Source of the DNA: Lachnospiraceae bacterium GAM79
Lineage (GTDB): Bacteria; Bacillota; Clostridia; Lachnospirales; Lachnospiraceae
Assembly (NCBI GenBank): GCA_003584705.1
Contig: AP018536.1
Coordinates: forward strand, 1,240,001-1,304,000
DNA: 64,000 bases
Direction: 5' to 3'
Each line of letters starts with the position of its first letter. Positions within the stretch are counted from its first letter, which is position 1. The notes beneath the pieces were generated by a model. It was not told the DNA's origin. It did no database searches and saw only the letters and a program-made list of their open reading frames with translations. Shown here in pieces: positions 1 through 10,940 of this stretch. The position numbers were made by a program, and so were the translations under genes.

Positions 1-1
1 T

Positions 2-55
2 AGCACAGCCTTGATTTTGTCAGGAGAGAGGATGGAAAAGTGCAGAAGGTCATAA
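2..55 (+). CDS. possible C-terminal tail of an upstream gene (partial)
   Basis: One forward frame is open from the window edge to a TAA at 53-55 and could encode the last 17 residues of a gene that begins outside the window. The other two forward frames stop within the first 12 bases. The tail is too short to recognise, and it could equally be non-coding DNA upstream of the sugar transporter. Confidence 0.2.
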   Translation, partial: STALILSGERMEKCRRS

Positions 56-127
56 AATCATGCTATAGGATTTGTGATATTCTCTATTTAGCAACAAAAA
101 CAAACCAAACAAGGGAGGTTACTTTTT

Positions 128-1273
128 ATGAGGAAGAAATTATTAAGCACACTTCTGGCAACAGCCATGGCTGTTACAATGCTTGCAGGATGTGGATCCA
201 ATGGGGGACAGCAGGCAACCACACCGGCAACGGACAATAAGACAGAAACATCTGCAGAAGCAAAGACAGATGCTTCCACTACTACCACAACAGGTGGCGG
301 TAAGATTGGTGTAGCAATGCCGACCAAGGATCTGCAGAGATGGAACCAGGATGGTACCAACATGGAAGCCCAGCTGAAGGAAGCCGGCTACGAAGTTGAT
401 CTGCAGTACGCATCCAACGATATTCCCACACAGGTATCCCAGATCGAGAATATGATCAACTCCGGATGCCAGATGTTAGTTATCGCATCTATCGATGGTG
501 ATTCCCTCGGAACTGTTCTGGAGCAGGCTAAGGAAAAAGACATTCCTGTTATTGCTTATGACCGTCTGATCATGAACTCCGATGCAGTTACCTATTATGC
601 AACCTTTGATAACTACATGGTAGGTACCAAACAGGGCGAATACATCAGAGACCAGCTGGATCTGGATAACGCAGCAGGACCTTTCAATATTGAGTTAGTA
701 ACCGGTGACCCCGGCGACAACAATGCAAGATTCTTCTTCGGTGGTGCGATGGATGTTCTGCAGCCCTACATTGATGCAGGCAAGCTGGTAGTAAAATCCG
801 GACAGACCGATTTCGAAACCGTTGCAACCGCTAACTGGTCTACTGAGACCGCTCAGTCCAGAATGGATGCTATCATTTCCGCAAACTATGCAGACGGAAC
901 CAAGCTGGATGCAGTGCTGTGCTCCAACGACTCTACCGCACTTGGTGTTACCAACTCTCTGGAAGCTAACTATACCGGCGAGTGGCCCATCATTACCGGT
1001 CAGGACTGCGATAAGCCCAACGTTAAGAACATGATCTCCGGTAAGCAGTCCATGTCCATCTTCAAGGATACCCGTACTCTGGCATCCAAGGTTGTAGAGA
1101 TGGTAGACGCTGTTATGAAGGGCGGCGAGGCACCTGTCAACGATACCACAACTTACGACAATGGTACCGGCGTTATTCCTTCCTATCTGTGTGAGCCCGT
1201 ATTCGCTGATGCAAGCAACTACAAAGAACTGCTCATCGATTCCGGTTACTATACAGAGGCAGATTTACAGTAA
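128..1273 (+). CDS. sugar ABC transporter substrate-binding lipoprotein (ChvE/XylF type)
   Basis: This 381-aa protein is the likely extracellular binding component of a monosaccharide ABC importer. An N-terminal signal peptide ends in the lipobox LAGC, with Cys22 the predicted lipidated residue, followed by a Ser/Thr/Ala-rich linker to about residue 57. The remainder is a periplasmic-binding-protein type 1 fold of the ChvE/xylose-binding family (GVAMPTKDLQRWNQDG near the start, VIAYDRLI in the middle). GGGAGG lies 8 bases before the ATG. The ATPase and permease genes follow, giving the order of chvE-gguA-gguB loci. Xylose, arabinose, galactose or glucose are possible ligands; the sequence does not decide between them. 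Confidence 0.93.
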   Translation: MRKKLLSTLLATAMAVTMLAGCGSNGGQQATTPATDNKTETSAEAKTDASTTTTTGGGKIGVAMPTKDLQRWNQDGTNMEAQLKEAGYEVDLQYASNDIPTQVSQIENMINSGCQMLVIASIDGDSLGTVLEQAKEKDIPVIAYDRLIMNSDAVTYYATFDNYMVGTKQGEYIRDQLDLDNAAGPFNIELVTGDPGDNNARFFFGGAMDVLQPYIDAGKLVVKSGQTDFETVATANWSTETAQSRMDAIISANYADGTKLDAVLCSNDSTALGVTNSLEANYTGEWPIITGQDCDKPNVKNMISGKQSMSIFKDTRTLASKVVEMVDAVMKGGEAPVNDTTTYDNGTGVIPSYLCEPVFADASNYKELLIDSGYYTEADLQ

Positions 1274-1307
1274 TTTATAATAACACGGATCTGTAAGGAT
1301 CCTTACG

Positions 1308-1330
1308 GCAGGCGGGCGTTTCCCGCCTGC
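1308..1330 (+). promoter_or_regulatory. GC-rich hairpin between binding-protein and ATPase genes
   Basis: A perfect 9-bp stem (GCAGGCGGG / CCCGCCTGC) with a 5-base loop lies 35 bases after the binding-protein stop. No T-run follows. It is best read as an RNA-stabilising or partial-attenuation hairpin, which would keep binding-protein message more abundant than that of the downstream genes. Confidence 0.6.
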
Positions 1331-1409
1331 TGTATTCATGGGTAAAGCAAGAATAAGATTTTAAATGTTTGATTAGATAATGTGGAAACAAGACTTGGGA
1401 GGGATACCA

Positions 1410-2954
1410 TTGGCAAAGATATTACTGGAAATGAAAAATATAACCAAAACATTCCCCGGTGTAAAAGCACTTGACAATGTAAACCTGCAGGTGGAAGAAG
1501 GAGAGATCCATGCCCTTGTAGGCGAGAACGGCGCAGGAAAGTCCACACTTATGAATGTACTGAGCGGTATTTATCCGTACGGATCTTATGAAGGCGATAT
1601 CATCTATAATGGTGAGATCTGCAAATTCGACAAGATCAAGGACAGTGAGGAAAAAGGTATCGTTATTATTCATCAGGAACTTGCGCTGATCCCCTATATG
1701 ACCATCGGGGAGAATATGTTCCTTGGCAATGAACGGGGACATAAGTACAAAATCAACTGGAATGAAACCAATGCCAGGGCGGCGGAACTGTTAAAGACCG
1801 TAGGCCTGAAGGAAGGCCCCCAGACATTGATAAAAGATATCGGTGTAGGTAAGCAGCAGCTGGTAGAGATTGCAAAGGCGTTGGCAAAGAACGCTAAATT
1901 GCTGATTCTGGATGAGCCTACAGCATCTTTAAACGAGACAGATTCCAAAGCACTGTTAGATTTGATGCTGGAACTCAAGAAAAAGGGAATGACATCCATC
2001 ATCATCTCTCATAAGCTGAATGAGATTTCTTATGTGGCAGATAAGATCACAGTCATTCGTGACGGATCTACCATCGAAACGCTTGTGAAGGGAAAAGATG
2101 ATATTACCGAGAGCCGGATCATCAAAGGAATGGTAGGAAGAGAGATCGCTGACCGATTCCCGAAGAGAGAGCCGAAGATCGGAGAGGTCCTGATGGAAGT
2201 AAAAGACTGGACGGTACATCATCCGCTGTACTCAGACCGTAAGGTAGTGGATAACGTTAACCTCAATGTCAGAAAAGGCGAAGTAGTAGGTATCTCTGGA
2301 CTGATGGGTGCGGGCCGTACGGAACTGGCAATGAGCCTGTTCGGAAAAAGCTATGGCTCCAATATCAGCGGCGAACTGTATATCAACGGCAAAAAAGTAC
2401 AGCTGAATACTGTACAGGAAGCCATCAAAAATCATCTGGCATATGTGACGGAGGATCGAAAGGGCAACGGACTGATTCTGAGCAACCCGATCAAGATTAA
2501 TACAACTCTGGCAAATCTGGATGCCATCAGCAGACATACTGTTATTGATAAAGACAAAGAGTACAATGTGGCGGTAGACTACAAGAACAAACTGAATACG
2601 AAATGTCCAACTGTGGAGCAGAATGTAGGAAACTTAAGCGGCGGTAATCAACAGAAGGTACTTTTGGCAAAATGGATGTTCACAGATCCGGATATCCTGA
2701 TCCTGGATGAGCCGACGAGAGGTATTGATGTTGGTGCAAAATACGAAATCTACTGCATCATTAACCAACTGGTGGCAGAAGGAAAATCGGTTCTCATGAT
2801 CTCCTCGGAGCTGCCTGAGATCCTTGGCATGTGTGACCGGATCTATGTAATGAACGAAGGAAAAATAGTAGGAGAACTGGCGGGCAGTGAGGCAACACAG
2901 GAGCTTATCATGTCCAAGATATTATCAGCCGGTAAGAAAGGAGCATTGGCATGA
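1410..2954 (+). CDS. sugar ABC transporter ATP-binding protein, double cassette (MmsA/GguA type)
   Basis: A duplicated ATPase (about 514 aa) that energises the neighbouring sugar permease. The first cassette has Walker [10 protein letters not shown], a [14 protein letters not shown] signature region and Walker [10 protein letters not shown]. The second has the degenerate Walker A ([11 protein letters not shown]) usual for the MglA/RbsA/GguA group, plus signature LSGGNQQKV and [12 protein letters not shown]. The start is taken as TTG 1410, which has GGGAGG 7 bases upstream; an ATG at 1380 lacks such a site, and ATG 1431 is a further option. The gene overlaps the permease start (ATGA at 2951). 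Confidence 0.92.
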   Translation: MAKILLEMKNITKTFPGVKALDNVNLQVEEGEIHALVGENGAGKSTLMNVLSGIYPYGSYEGDIIYNGEICKFDKIKDSEEKGIVIIHQELALIPYMTIGENMFLGNERGHKYKINWNETNARAAELLKTVGLKEGPQTLIKDIGVGKQQLVEIAKALAKNAKLLILDEPTASLNETDSKALLDLMLELKKKGMTSIIISHKLNEISYVADKITVIRDGSTIETLVKGKDDITESRIIKGMVGREIADRFPKREPKIGEVLMEVKDWTVHHPLYSDRKVVDNVNLNVRKGEVVGISGLMGAGRTELAMSLFGKSYGSNISGELYINGKKVQLNTVQEAIKNHLAYVTEDRKGNGLILSNPIKINTTLANLDAISRHTVIDKDKEYNVAVDYKNKLNTKCPTVEQNVGNLSGGNQQKVLLAKWMFTDPDILILDEPTRGIDVGAKYEIYCIINQLVAEGKSVLMISSELPEILGMCDRIYVMNEGKIVGELAGSEATQELIMSKILSAGKKGALA

Positions 2955-4141
2955 ATAAAACAAAGGGCCTCGATTTTATAAAAAGATATACCATGATCCT
3001 CGTACTGATCGTGGTTACGGCATTTTTTGCATGGAGAACCGGAGGAGCAATCCTGCTTCCCATGAATGTCAGCAGTCTGATCTCGCAGAACGCATATGTG
3101 TTTATTCTGGCAACCGGTATGCTGTTATGTATCCTGACCGGCGGTAACATCGATCTGTCCGTTGGATCTGTTGTATGTTTCGTCGGTGCCATCGGAGCGG
3201 TACTCATGGTCAACATGAAAATGAACATGTGGCTGGCTATTCTGATCATGTTTGCTATCGGTACACTGATCGGTGCTTTCCAGGGTTTCTGGATCGCTTA
3301 TGTGAGAATCCCGCCTTTCATCGTGACATTGGCCGGCATGCTGGCTTTTCGAGGATTAAGCAACGTAGTCCTGCAGGGTATGACCGTATCCATTAAGGAC
3401 TGCACTACATTCGTAAATCTGTTCGGTGGCGGTGCTGACTGTTATATTCCCGATTTCTTCGGTAATGGTCCCATCAATCTGACCTGTGTATTTGCCGGTG
3501 TGATCGCTGCAGTGATCTTTGCAGTGTTACAGCTGAAGAATAGAGCCGACAAGGTGAAAAAAGGATACGAAGCTCCCAGCATGGGTTCCACGATCGGCAA
3601 AATCGTAGTGATCGCTGCAGTGATCCTGGCATTCAGCTATCGTCTGGCACAGCACAAAGGTATTCCCAGCGTATTGATCTGGGTACTGATTGTTATCATG
3701 GTATATGGTTACATCACTTCCAACACTACTGTGGGACGTTATTTCTACGCAGTGGGCGGTAATGAGAAGGCCACCAAATTATCCGGTATCAATACCAACA
3801 AGGTTTATTTCCTGGCTTATATGAACATGGGATTCCTGGCAGCGTTAGCTGGTATGGTAACCATTGCACGTATGACTTCCGCACAGCCGACATACGGACA
3901 GAACTATGAAATGGATGCCATCGGTTCCTGCTTCATCGGCGGTGCTTCCGCATACGGCGGAACCGGAACTGTACCCGGAGTTATCGTAGGTGCTGTACTG
4001 ATGGGTGTTATTAACCTGGGTATGTCTTTGATGGGTGTCGATCAGAATATGCAGAAGGTAGTCAAGGGTCTGGTACTTCTGGCAGCAGTTATCTTCGATG
4101 TTGTATCCAAACGTGGTGGAAAATTAATTGCCAAGAATTAA
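2951..4141 (+). CDS. sugar ABC transporter permease (GguB/XylH type)
   Basis: A 396-aa polytopic inner-membrane protein of the BPD_transp_2 family with about ten hydrophobic segments. The family motif is seen as [18 protein letters not shown] near residue 65, and [19 protein letters not shown] occurs near the C-terminus. It overlaps the ATPase gene by 4 bases, indicating translational coupling. With the two genes upstream it completes a three-gene monosaccharide importer. Confidence 0.93.
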   Translation: MNKTKGLDFIKRYTMILVLIVVTAFFAWRTGGAILLPMNVSSLISQNAYVFILATGMLLCILTGGNIDLSVGSVVCFVGAIGAVLMVNMKMNMWLAILIMFAIGTLIGAFQGFWIAYVRIPPFIVTLAGMLAFRGLSNVVLQGMTVSIKDCTTFVNLFGGGADCYIPDFFGNGPINLTCVFAGVIAAVIFAVLQLKNRADKVKKGYEAPSMGSTIGKIVVIAAVILAFSYRLAQHKGIPSVLIWVLIVIMVYGYITSNTTVGRYFYAVGGNEKATKLSGINTNKVYFLAYMNMGFLAALAGMVTIARMTSAQPTYGQNYEMDAIGSCFIGGASAYGGTGTVPGVIVGAVLMGVINLGMSLMGVDQNMQKVVKGLVLLAAVIFDVVSKRGGKLIAKN

Positions 4142-4156
4142 TTTCTACATATCTAA

Positions 4157-4196
4157 TCAAAAGGGCCCGGTGCATATGCGCTGCAGGCCCTTTTGA
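4157..4196. terminator. hairpin ending the sugar transporter operon
   Basis: An 11-bp perfect stem (TCAAAAGGGCC / GGCCCTTTTGA) begins 15 bases after the permease stop. The T-tract is only four bases and lies inside the stem, so termination may be partial and the chemoreceptor could be co-transcribed. Confidence 0.6.
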
Positions 4197-4220
4197 TGGT
4201 ATTGGGCGGAGGAGAAGAGC

Positions 4221-5990
4221 ATGAATAAGGGAAAAGAACGGAAGAAGCGGGAAGGAAAGCAGAAAAAAGGAGTCGGGATCGGAGTCAAGATCGTGACGCT
4301 TTTACTGCTGCTGGCAGTTGCTGCACTCAGCTGTATGGGAGTGCTGGTGCAGACACTGCAATCGGTCATTGTAACCAACGATGAAATCGTGGCCGGTCAG
4401 GTGGCTGAACAGGAGAAAATCTCGGAGCTTTCCAGACAGTTTACTTACATTAACGGGCAGGTGCTGACCCATGTCATGACCACCAACAGTGTGACAATGG
4501 ATAATTTGTCGGATAAGATCCTGCAGGAGATCACTGATATGGAACAACAGATGACGGAGTTCGAAGGACTGCTGTCTGAGGGGGATGCCCGGAGAGAGGC
4601 GTTTGACAGTGCTTCTGCGGAACTGGCAAAATACAAAAAGACCGTGGAGAGTCTGCTGGTCACCAGTGCAGAGAATAAGACGCAGGCCTATGTGTCCGCC
4701 ACATCGAATCTGCCGATGTTCAATGAACATATTGAAAGTTATATGAATCAGATGCTGGAGATCACCGGAGAGCAGATGGCACAGGCACAGGGACAGATGG
4801 AGCAGCGTGCGGCCAGAGTGCCCATGATTGTGGCGGTGGCAAGTCTGGTACTGCTTGCGGTAGTCGTGGTGATCATGCTGGGATTGCGGATCTGGGTCAT
4901 CGGTCCGGTGAAATATGCTACGAGGCAGGTGGATGAACTGGTGGAGGGCATTCGCAATAACAGAGGCGACATCACCAGACGGATCCGGGTGAAATCGGGG
5001 GATGAAGTCGGCAGATTATCCATGGCCATCAATGATCTGGTGGCGCAGATGCAGACCATCATAAGGGCGATTACCGAGGGCTGTGGACATATGGAGGAAA
5101 AACAGACCGGTATTATCTGCAATGTGGAAAAGGTAAATGCCACTGCGGAGGACACCACCAAGAAGCTGGGAGTGATGGCTGGTGGCATGCAGTCTGTCAC
5201 GGAGGCTATCGGAGGGGTGCAACAGGATACCGGGGTGCTGGATATCACGGTGGAGAACATGCTGGAGGTGGCACAGGATGGACGCAATTATGCGGCGGAT
5301 ATCAAGGATAGGGCCGGAAAAATGAAGGCAACGGCGGTGGCGAGTAAGCAGGAGGCAACCCGGGTGATGAAGGAGATCGACACGGCAATGACGGAGTCCA
5401 TCGCCAACAGCAGGCAGATCCACAAGATCACGGAACTGACGGAAGAAATCCTGGGAATTGCTGGAACAACGAATCTGTTGGCACTGAATGCGTCTATCGA
5501 GGCTGCCCGAGCAGGAGAAGCAGGCCGGGGATTCGCAGTCGTGGCGGAGGAGATCCGCAAGCTCGCAGACAGCTCCAGAGAGTCAGCCAATAATATCCAG
5601 GAGATAAGTAACCGGGTAGTGGAAAGCGTGGAAGAACTTTCCGAAAATGCTACAAAACTTTTGGATTTTATGAATACCAGAGTCATGAGAGATTACGATG
5701 CTCTGGAGGATACGGGCACAAATTATCATGAGGCTGCGGATCATGTGGATGAGATGATGAATGAATTCCGACAGAAGATCGATGAACTGTTGTCGGTACT
5801 GCAGAATGTCAATAGTGCTAACTCACAGATGGAAGCAACCGTGGAGGACAGTACGGAAAAGCTGGCGGTGGTAAAGAACAACAACCGGGGATTACAGCAG
5901 GAGATGAAGGATATTTCCTATGCGGTGGATGATCTGACCGGTGCAGTGGGACAGTTGAAAGAAAGTATCCGCTGTTTTACAGTGGTATAG
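4221..5990 (+). CDS. methyl-accepting chemotaxis protein
   Basis: A 589-aa membrane chemoreceptor. A basic N-terminus is followed by TM1 (about 21-43), an extracytoplasmic four-helix-type sensor (44-199), TM2 (200-225), HAMP (226-280) and a signalling domain. The hairpin-tip core [20 protein letters not shown] is present, followed by [16 protein letters not shown], which identifies the family. It would sense a ligand outside the cell and control CheA. The position 80 bases after a sugar importer suggests, without proving, that it responds to the same sugar or to its binding protein. GGAGGAGAAGAG precedes the ATG. Confidence 0.93.
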   Translation: MNKGKERKKREGKQKKGVGIGVKIVTLLLLLAVAALSCMGVLVQTLQSVIVTNDEIVAGQVAEQEKISELSRQFTYINGQVLTHVMTTNSVTMDNLSDKILQEITDMEQQMTEFEGLLSEGDARREAFDSASAELAKYKKTVESLLVTSAENKTQAYVSATSNLPMFNEHIESYMNQMLEITGEQMAQAQGQMEQRAARVPMIVAVASLVLLAVVVVIMLGLRIWVIGPVKYATRQVDELVEGIRNNRGDITRRIRVKSGDEVGRLSMAINDLVAQMQTIIRAITEGCGHMEEKQTGIICNVEKVNATAEDTTKKLGVMAGGMQSVTEAIGGVQQDTGVLDITVENMLEVAQDGRNYAADIKDRAGKMKATAVASKQEATRVMKEIDTAMTESIANSRQIHKITELTEEILGIAGTTNLLALNASIEAARAGEAGRGFAVVAEEIRKLADSSRESANNIQEISNRVVESVEELSENATKLLDFMNTRVMRDYDALEDTGTNYHEAADHVDEMMNEFRQKIDELLSVLQNVNSANSQMEATVEDSTEKLAVVKNNNRGLQQEMKDISYAVDDLTGAVGQLKESIRCFTVV

Positions 5991-6001
5991 ACAGAAAAAA
6001 T

Positions 6002-6042
6002 AAAATGCACGGGATTCCCGATGGGGAATTACCGTGCATTTT
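6002..6042. terminator. bidirectional terminator between convergent genes
   Basis: Arms AAAATGCACGG and CCGTGCATTTT flank a further paired inner segment. The hairpin lies between the ends of the chemoreceptor (+) and the CYTH protein (-) and is symmetrical enough to serve both. Confidence 0.75.
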
Positions 6043-6061
6043 GAATGACTGCAGTTACATT

Positions 6062-6571
6062 TTAGGAATTTTCCGGAGCGTGATGCAGCTCCAGAGCCAG
6101 ATAGGAATTGTGGTATTCCTTGCAGTAGGTGACATCTTTGTCAAACCATGCGGGAGGGACGAAAGCCTCTGCTGCTTCTTTACTTCCAAACTCCACTTCT
6201 GCCATGATCAGAGGGGCGAAGGGGGCATCAAAAACATCCAGCTCGATGGTCAGGGAATAATCTGCCGGAGGAGTGGGAAAGCCTTCTTTGAATCCGGGAT
6301 GCTCCAGAGGGATCAGATAGCGTCTTTTGGAGATTACGCTGCCATCGGCTTTTTCCCGTAAATGATAATAAGATGCCTCGTTCAGCGGAAGATTGCTCTC
6401 ATCTCTGGCCATCATGCCGCTGCCTTTGTAAGTGAGATAATATTCATCGTCCTGTTTTCTGGCTCTGACCACAGGATTATAATTCAGATATACCTGCTCG
6501 ATATGATGAGAAGGATAGCTTTCCAGATTGTCGGGTAAGGATTTCAGGGTAAACTTTCGCTCGATTTCCAT
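6062..6571 (-). CDS. CYTH domain protein
   Basis: A 169-aa cytosolic protein of the CYTH superfamily (triphosphate tunnel metalloenzymes such as ThTPase or class IV adenylate cyclase). It opens with the hallmark ExExK motif (EIERKF, residues 2-7). Charged strands such as YLNYNPVVRARK, YYLTYKGSG and LTIELDVFD would line the tunnel. Such enzymes hydrolyse inorganic or organic triphosphates; the actual substrate cannot be read from sequence. It is a single-gene unit transcribed against its neighbours. Confidence 0.85.
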   Translation of the reverse strand: MEIERKFTLKSLPDNLESYPSHHIEQVYLNYNPVVRARKQDDEYYLTYKGSGMMARDESNLPLNEASYYHLREKADGSVISKRRYLIPLEHPGFKEGFPTPPADYSLTIELDVFDAPFAPLIMAEVEFGSKEAAEAFVPPAWFDKDVTYCKEYHNSYLALELHHAPENS

Positions 6572-6617
6572 AATACTAATGCCTCGCTTCTGTAATTAAG
6601 ACTTAAAACACTTCTTT

Positions 6618-6626
6618 AGTATAACA
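6618..6626 (-). promoter_or_regulatory. extended -10 promoter of the CYTH gene
   Basis: On the minus strand TGT-TATACT forms an extended -10 about 50 bases upstream of the CYTH start. No good -35 is seen, as is usual for extended -10 promoters. Confidence 0.5.
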
Positions 6627-6676
6627 TGATTTCCCTTGAAAATACAGTGAAATCTGTAAATATCTGCCCATGGGAA

Positions 6677-6705
6677 TTGAATTACGCTTCCAAATTGTGT
6701 ATACT
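6677..6705 (+). promoter_or_regulatory. promoter of DJ-1/gmd/fcl group
   Basis: TTGAAT (6677-6682) and TATACT (6700-6705) are separated by 17 bases, 75 bases before the DJ-1 family gene. It is the only good promoter seen upstream of the DJ-1, gmd and fcl genes. Confidence 0.7.
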
Positions 6706-6780
6706 AATCATAACTGTGCAAAGTCAGAATGTATGACTTGCAGATGAGACAGGAAACAAAACGGAAAGCGAGGGAAAACC

Positions 6781-7332
6781 ATGAGTAAGATAGCGATTTT
6801 TCTGGCAAATGGGTTTGAAGAAATAGAAGGTCTGACGGTAGTGGATATCTGCCGCAGATGCGGACTGACCATTGATATGGTGTCCATTACGGAAGAAAAA
6901 CAGGTGATGGGATCACATAAGATTCCGGTGACTGCGGATATGACATTGTCCCAGGTGAATTTTGAGGAATATGATTGTCTGGTATTGCCCGGTGGCGGAC
7001 AGGGAACGAAGAATCTGGAGGCCTGTGAGCCCCTGATGCAGCAGATCGATGCTTTTTATGCATCGGGAAAATACATTGCGGCAATCTGTGCGGCTCCCAG
7101 TATCTTCGGACACAGAGGAATCCTGAAGGGAAAGAGAGCATGCGCCTATCCCTGCTTCGAGGATCATCTGGAAGGTGCGGCTGTGACTGCAGGCCCCGTG
7201 GAAGTGGACGGTAACGTGATCACTTCCCGCGGAATGGGGACTTCCATCCCCTTCGGACTGGCGATCGCCGGTGTATTCTGTGGACAGGATAAGGCAGATG
7301 CCTGCGCCCACGCTATTGTATTTCAGCCGTAA
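6781..7332 (+). CDS. DJ-1/PfpI family protein
   Basis: A 183-aa cytosolic protein of the DJ-1/ThiJ/YajL family. The probable nucleophile is Cys103 in AAICAAPSIFG at the nucleophile elbow, and the conserved acidic residue lies in NGFEEIEG near residue 14. Members act as glyoxalase/deglycase-like or redox-protective proteins, and the exact reaction is not readable here. The gmd gene starts 29 bases downstream, so the two are probably co-transcribed, although no functional link to fucose synthesis is obvious. Confidence 0.88.
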   Translation: MSKIAIFLANGFEEIEGLTVVDICRRCGLTIDMVSITEEKQVMGSHKIPVTADMTLSQVNFEEYDCLVLPGGGQGTKNLEACEPLMQQIDAFYASGKYIAAICAAPSIFGHRGILKGKRACAYPCFEDHLEGAAVTAGPVEVDGNVITSRGMGTSIPFGLAIAGVFCGQDKADACAHAIVFQP

Positions 7333-7361
7333 GCAGCTGAAGAGAAAGACGAGGACAAAGA

Positions 7362-8417
7362 ATGAAAAAAGCATTAATTACAGGAATTACCGGACAGGAC
7401 GGCTCTTATCTGGCAGAGTTCCTGCTGGAAAAAGGATATGAAGTGCATGGACTGATCCGCAGATCTTCCATCAGCAATACCGGTCGTATCGACCATCTGA
7501 TCCGGGAGGATAAGATCGTTCTCCACGGTGGAGATATGACGGATTCTACCAGTCTGGTACGTATCATCGGAGAAGTCAGACCGGATGAGATCTACAATCT
7601 GGGAGCGCAGAGCCATGTACAGGTAAGCTTTGAGGCACCGGAATATGCCGGAGATGTAGATGCACTGGGCGTGCTGCGGATTCTGGAGGCTGTGCGTATG
7701 GTGGGACTGGCCGAGACCTGCCGTATTTATCAGGCATCCACATCCGAACTCTATGGCCGAGTGGAAGAAGTGCCTCAGAATGAGAACACCCCGTTCCATC
7801 CCTACAGCCCCTATGCGGTGGCAAAACAGTACGGCTTCTGGATCGTGAAGGAATACAGAGAAGCGTATCATATGTTCGCAGTCAACGGCATTCTGTTCAA
7901 CCATGAATCCGAGCGCCGGGGAGAGACTTTCGTTACCCGTAAGATCACACTGGCAGCCGGCAGAATCGCCTGCGGTATCCAGGATAAACTCTATCTGGGC
8001 AATCTGGATTCCAAGAGAGACTGGGGCTATGCGAAGGACTATGTGGAATGCATGTGGCTGATGCTACAGCATGACAAGCCGGAGGACTTCGTTATTGCCA
8101 CCGGTGTACAGCATACCGTAAGAGAATTTACCACACTGGCATTCCATTATGTGGGAATCGAACTGGAATGGCAGGGCAGCGGTATCCATGAAAAAGGAAT
8201 CAACAAGGCCAACGGCAAGGTGGTGGTGGAGGTCAGCGAGGCCTTTTACCGTCCCACGGATGTGGTCAATCTGTGGGGAGATCCGACGAAGGCCCGCACG
8301 GTGCTGGGATGGAATCCCCAGAGAACCAGCTACGAGGAACTGTGCCGTCTGATGGCAGAGCACGATCTGAAGCTGGCAAAGGCTGAAGCGGTAGTGTTGA
8401 AGGAAACCGCGGAATAA
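7362..8417 (+). CDS. gmd: GDP-mannose 4,6-dehydratase
   Basis: A 351-aa extended SDR enzyme converting GDP-D-mannose to GDP-4-keto-6-deoxy-D-mannose. It shows the NAD(P)-binding [15 protein letters not shown] at the N-terminus, the STSELYG segment (Thr127, Glu129), the catalytic Tyr151-x3-Lys155 in YAVAK, and the GMD-specific [17 protein letters not shown]. It is followed after 34 bases by fcl, so together they make GDP-L-fucose, probably for capsule or surface glycan. The residue after HES is Glu where many GMDs have Pro, a minor variation. Confidence 0.95.
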   Translation: MKKALITGITGQDGSYLAEFLLEKGYEVHGLIRRSSISNTGRIDHLIREDKIVLHGGDMTDSTSLVRIIGEVRPDEIYNLGAQSHVQVSFEAPEYAGDVDALGVLRILEAVRMVGLAETCRIYQASTSELYGRVEEVPQNENTPFHPYSPYAVAKQYGFWIVKEYREAYHMFAVNGILFNHESERRGETFVTRKITLAAGRIACGIQDKLYLGNLDSKRDWGYAKDYVECMWLMLQHDKPEDFVIATGVQHTVREFTTLAFHYVGIELEWQGSGIHEKGINKANGKVVVEVSEAFYRPTDVVNLWGDPTKARTVLGWNPQRTSYEELCRLMAEHDLKLAKAEAVVLKETAE

Positions 8418-8451
8418 CAGGAGAAATAAAGAGAGGAAGTACTGTAATATC

Positions 8452-9393
8452 ATGGAAAAAGACGCAAAAATATATGTAGCCGGCCACAAGGGTATGGTAG
8501 GAAGTGCTATTTGTAGAGCACTCCAGAGAAACGGATATACCAATATCATCACCCGCAGCCATAAGGAACTGGATCTGTGCAGACAGGTTGCCGTGGAGGA
8601 ATTCTTTTCCAGGGAGAAGCCGGACTATGTGTTCCTGGCCGCAGCCAAGGTGGGCGGCATCATGGCCAACAGTGAGGCACTGGCGGATTTCATGTATGAA
8701 AATATGATCCTGGAGATGAATGTGATCCATGCGGCATGGCAGAACAACTGCAAGAAGCTGATGTTTTTGGGCAGCAGCTGTATCTATCCCCGTATGGCAC
8801 CGCAGCCTATGAAGGAGAGCTGCCTGTTGACTTCTGAGCTGGAGAAAACCAATGAGGCATATGCACTGGCGAAGATCTCCGGACTGAAATACTGCGAGTT
8901 CCTGAACAGACAGTACGGAACCGATTATATCAGTGTCATGCCCACGAATCTGTACGGGCCCAACGACAATTATCATCCCACCCACAGCCATGTGCTTCCG
9001 GCGCTGATCCGCCGCTTCCATGAGGCAAAAGTATCCGGCGCGAAGGAAGTAGTCTGCTGGGGAACAGGAACCCCACTGCGGGAATTTCTCTATGTGGATG
9101 ATCTGGCAGATGCCTGCGTGTATCTGATGAATACCTACAGCGGCGATGAGACAGTGAATCTGGGAACCGGCAAGGAACTGACCATCCGGGAACTGACGGA
9201 ACTGGTAGCGAAGGTAGTAGGTTATACTGGGGAGATCAAATGGGATCCCAGCAAGCCGGATGGAACTCCCAGAAAGCTTCTGGATGTCAGCAAACTGGAA
9301 AGCCTGGGCTACCATTATACGACGGAGCTGGAAGAAGGTATCCGTCTGACTTATGAGGATTTCCTCAATAATCCCATGCGTGCGGAACGCTAA
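8452..9393 (+). CDS. fcl: GDP-L-fucose synthase
   Basis: A 313-aa NADPH-dependent 3,5-epimerase/4-reductase finishing GDP-L-fucose synthesis. Motifs are the Rossmann [11 protein letters not shown] at residues 10-20, the [14 protein letters not shown] segment, the catalytic Tyr-x3-Lys in [10 protein letters not shown], and [20 protein letters not shown]. Length is standard. The RBS is GAGAGGAAG. It is coupled with gmd immediately upstream, and no glycosyltransferase genes lie nearby, so the fucose-using pathway is elsewhere. Confidence 0.95.
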   Translation: MEKDAKIYVAGHKGMVGSAICRALQRNGYTNIITRSHKELDLCRQVAVEEFFSREKPDYVFLAAAKVGGIMANSEALADFMYENMILEMNVIHAAWQNNCKKLMFLGSSCIYPRMAPQPMKESCLLTSELEKTNEAYALAKISGLKYCEFLNRQYGTDYISVMPTNLYGPNDNYHPTHSHVLPALIRRFHEAKVSGAKEVVCWGTGTPLREFLYVDDLADACVYLMNTYSGDETVNLGTGKELTIRELTELVAKVVGYTGEIKWDPSKPDGTPRKLLDVSKLESLGYHYTTELEEGIRLTYEDFLNNPMRAER

Positions 9394-9454
9394 TGGTTCC
9401 GGGCACGAACAGCGCAGGCAGACAGACGGCCCGGGAAAGGATGAAGTGAACAGA

Positions 9455-10816
9455 ATGAATGATTTTCGGAAGACAGCACAGGAGATGCTGGAATTTATAA
9501 GAATAAGTCCTACCTGTTTTCATGCAGTGGCCAATATCGGAAGGATGCTGGAGGCAGCAGGCTTTCAGCAGTTACAGGAAAAGGAAGAATGGAAACTGGA
9601 AAAGGGCGGACGGTATTATACGGAGCGCAATGATTCTTCCGTTATTGCGTTTGTGATTCCGGAAAAGGAGGTCGGCATCAGGGGCTTTCATATGGCAGCA
9701 GCCCACAGTGATTCCCCCTGCTTTAAGATCAAAGAGAAGCCGGAATTGACCGTGGAGGAGCATTATCTGCGTCTGAACACCGAAAAATACGGCGGCATGA
9801 TCTTGTCCACCTGGTTGGACAGACCACTCTCCGTCGCTGGCAGACTGGCTGTGAAGAACGGGAACGGTATCGAGGGCAGACTGGTGAATATCGACAGAGA
9901 TCTCTGTGTGATCCCCAATGTGGCCATCCATATGAACCGGGAAATGAACAAGGGTGTGGAGTACAATCCCCAGGTGGATCTGCTGCCTTTGCTTGCGGAT
10001 GTATCATTTGACGAATATGATACACATACTACATACGATGCACAGACCGCATCGGAGAATGCGGAGGAACAGCCGGAAACAGTAGAGAAGCCCACACTGG
10101 CAGCGCTGGCAGCAGAAGCGGCAGGCGTGGATGCTGAGACGATTCTCGGAGAAGACCTGTTCCTGTACACCAGACAGGAAGGAAAAATGATAGGAGCAAA
10201 GGGAGAATTCGTGTTGTCTCCCAGACTGGATGATCTGCAGAGCGCTTTTGCCCTGACGAAAGCATTTACGGAGAGTACTCCGGCAGAGTATATCAATGTC
10301 TGTGCGGTGTTCGATAATGAAGAGGTGGGAAGCGGTACCAGACAGGGTGCAGATTCCACTTTTCTGGAAGATATTTTACAGCGGATCGCGGAAGGATTGC
10401 AGGCGGATCACAGCAGCTATCTGCGCTGGGTGGCAGACAGCTTCCTGATCTCTGCGGATAATGCCCATGCGGTACATCCCAACCATCCCGAAAAAGCAGA
10501 TCCTGCCAACCGCCCGTATCTAAACGGCGGAATCGTCATTAAATATCATGGCAGCCAGAAATACACCACTGACGGTATTTCGGCAGCAAAGATGAAGGAT
10601 TACTGCGAACGGGCGAAGGTACCTTACCAGACTTATGCCAACCGCTCCGACATTGCGGGAGGTTCCACTCTCGGCAATATTTCCACCGCACATGTATCAG
10701 TGTCCAGCGTGGATATCGGACTGCCTCAGCTGGCCATGCATTCCGCTGTGGAGACAGCAGGTATGAAGGATACGGAATATGCGGTCCGGGCGCTGAAGGA
10801 ATTCTGGGGCGAATGA
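9455..10816 (+). CDS. M18 family aminopeptidase
   Basis: A cytosolic dinuclear-zinc aminopeptidase of about 453 aa (aspartyl aminopeptidase family). Metal-site motifs are AAHSDSPCFKIK near residue 75 and FDNEEVGSGTRQGADS in the second half; DNAHAVHPNHPEK and the C-terminal SVDIGLPQLAMHS are also typical. A Glu/Ala-rich insertion around residues 190-225 is variable between members. The start is uncertain: ATG 9455 is used, but GTG 9446 has better spacing from GGAAAGG (5 bases). An upstream ATG at 9353 lies inside fcl and is unlikely. Confidence 0.9.
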   Translation: MNDFRKTAQEMLEFIRISPTCFHAVANIGRMLEAAGFQQLQEKEEWKLEKGGRYYTERNDSSVIAFVIPEKEVGIRGFHMAAAHSDSPCFKIKEKPELTVEEHYLRLNTEKYGGMILSTWLDRPLSVAGRLAVKNGNGIEGRLVNIDRDLCVIPNVAIHMNREMNKGVEYNPQVDLLPLLADVSFDEYDTHTTYDAQTASENAEEQPETVEKPTLAALAAEAAGVDAETILGEDLFLYTRQEGKMIGAKGEFVLSPRLDDLQSAFALTKAFTESTPAEYINVCAVFDNEEVGSGTRQGADSTFLEDILQRIAEGLQADHSSYLRWVADSFLISADNAHAVHPNHPEKADPANRPYLNGGIVIKYHGSQKYTTDGISAAKMKDYCERAKVPYQTYANRSDIAGGSTLGNISTAHVSVSSVDIGLPQLAMHSAVETAGMKDTEYAVRALKEFWGE

Positions 10817-10940
10817 TTTTGGCAGCGGGAATTCTTAAAAAAGTATAAAAAGCGTGGAAGCACTTGAAAGTTCTGCACGAAAAGTGCATATTTAGGATAC
10901 AGGAAAAGATACAAAAAAGATACGAAAGAAGGCTGAAGTT

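Noticed and set aside
9353..9454. N-terminal extension of the M18 aminopeptidase starting inside fcl
   Set aside because: The extra residues overlap fcl coding sequence, show no family similarity, and lack a ribosome site.
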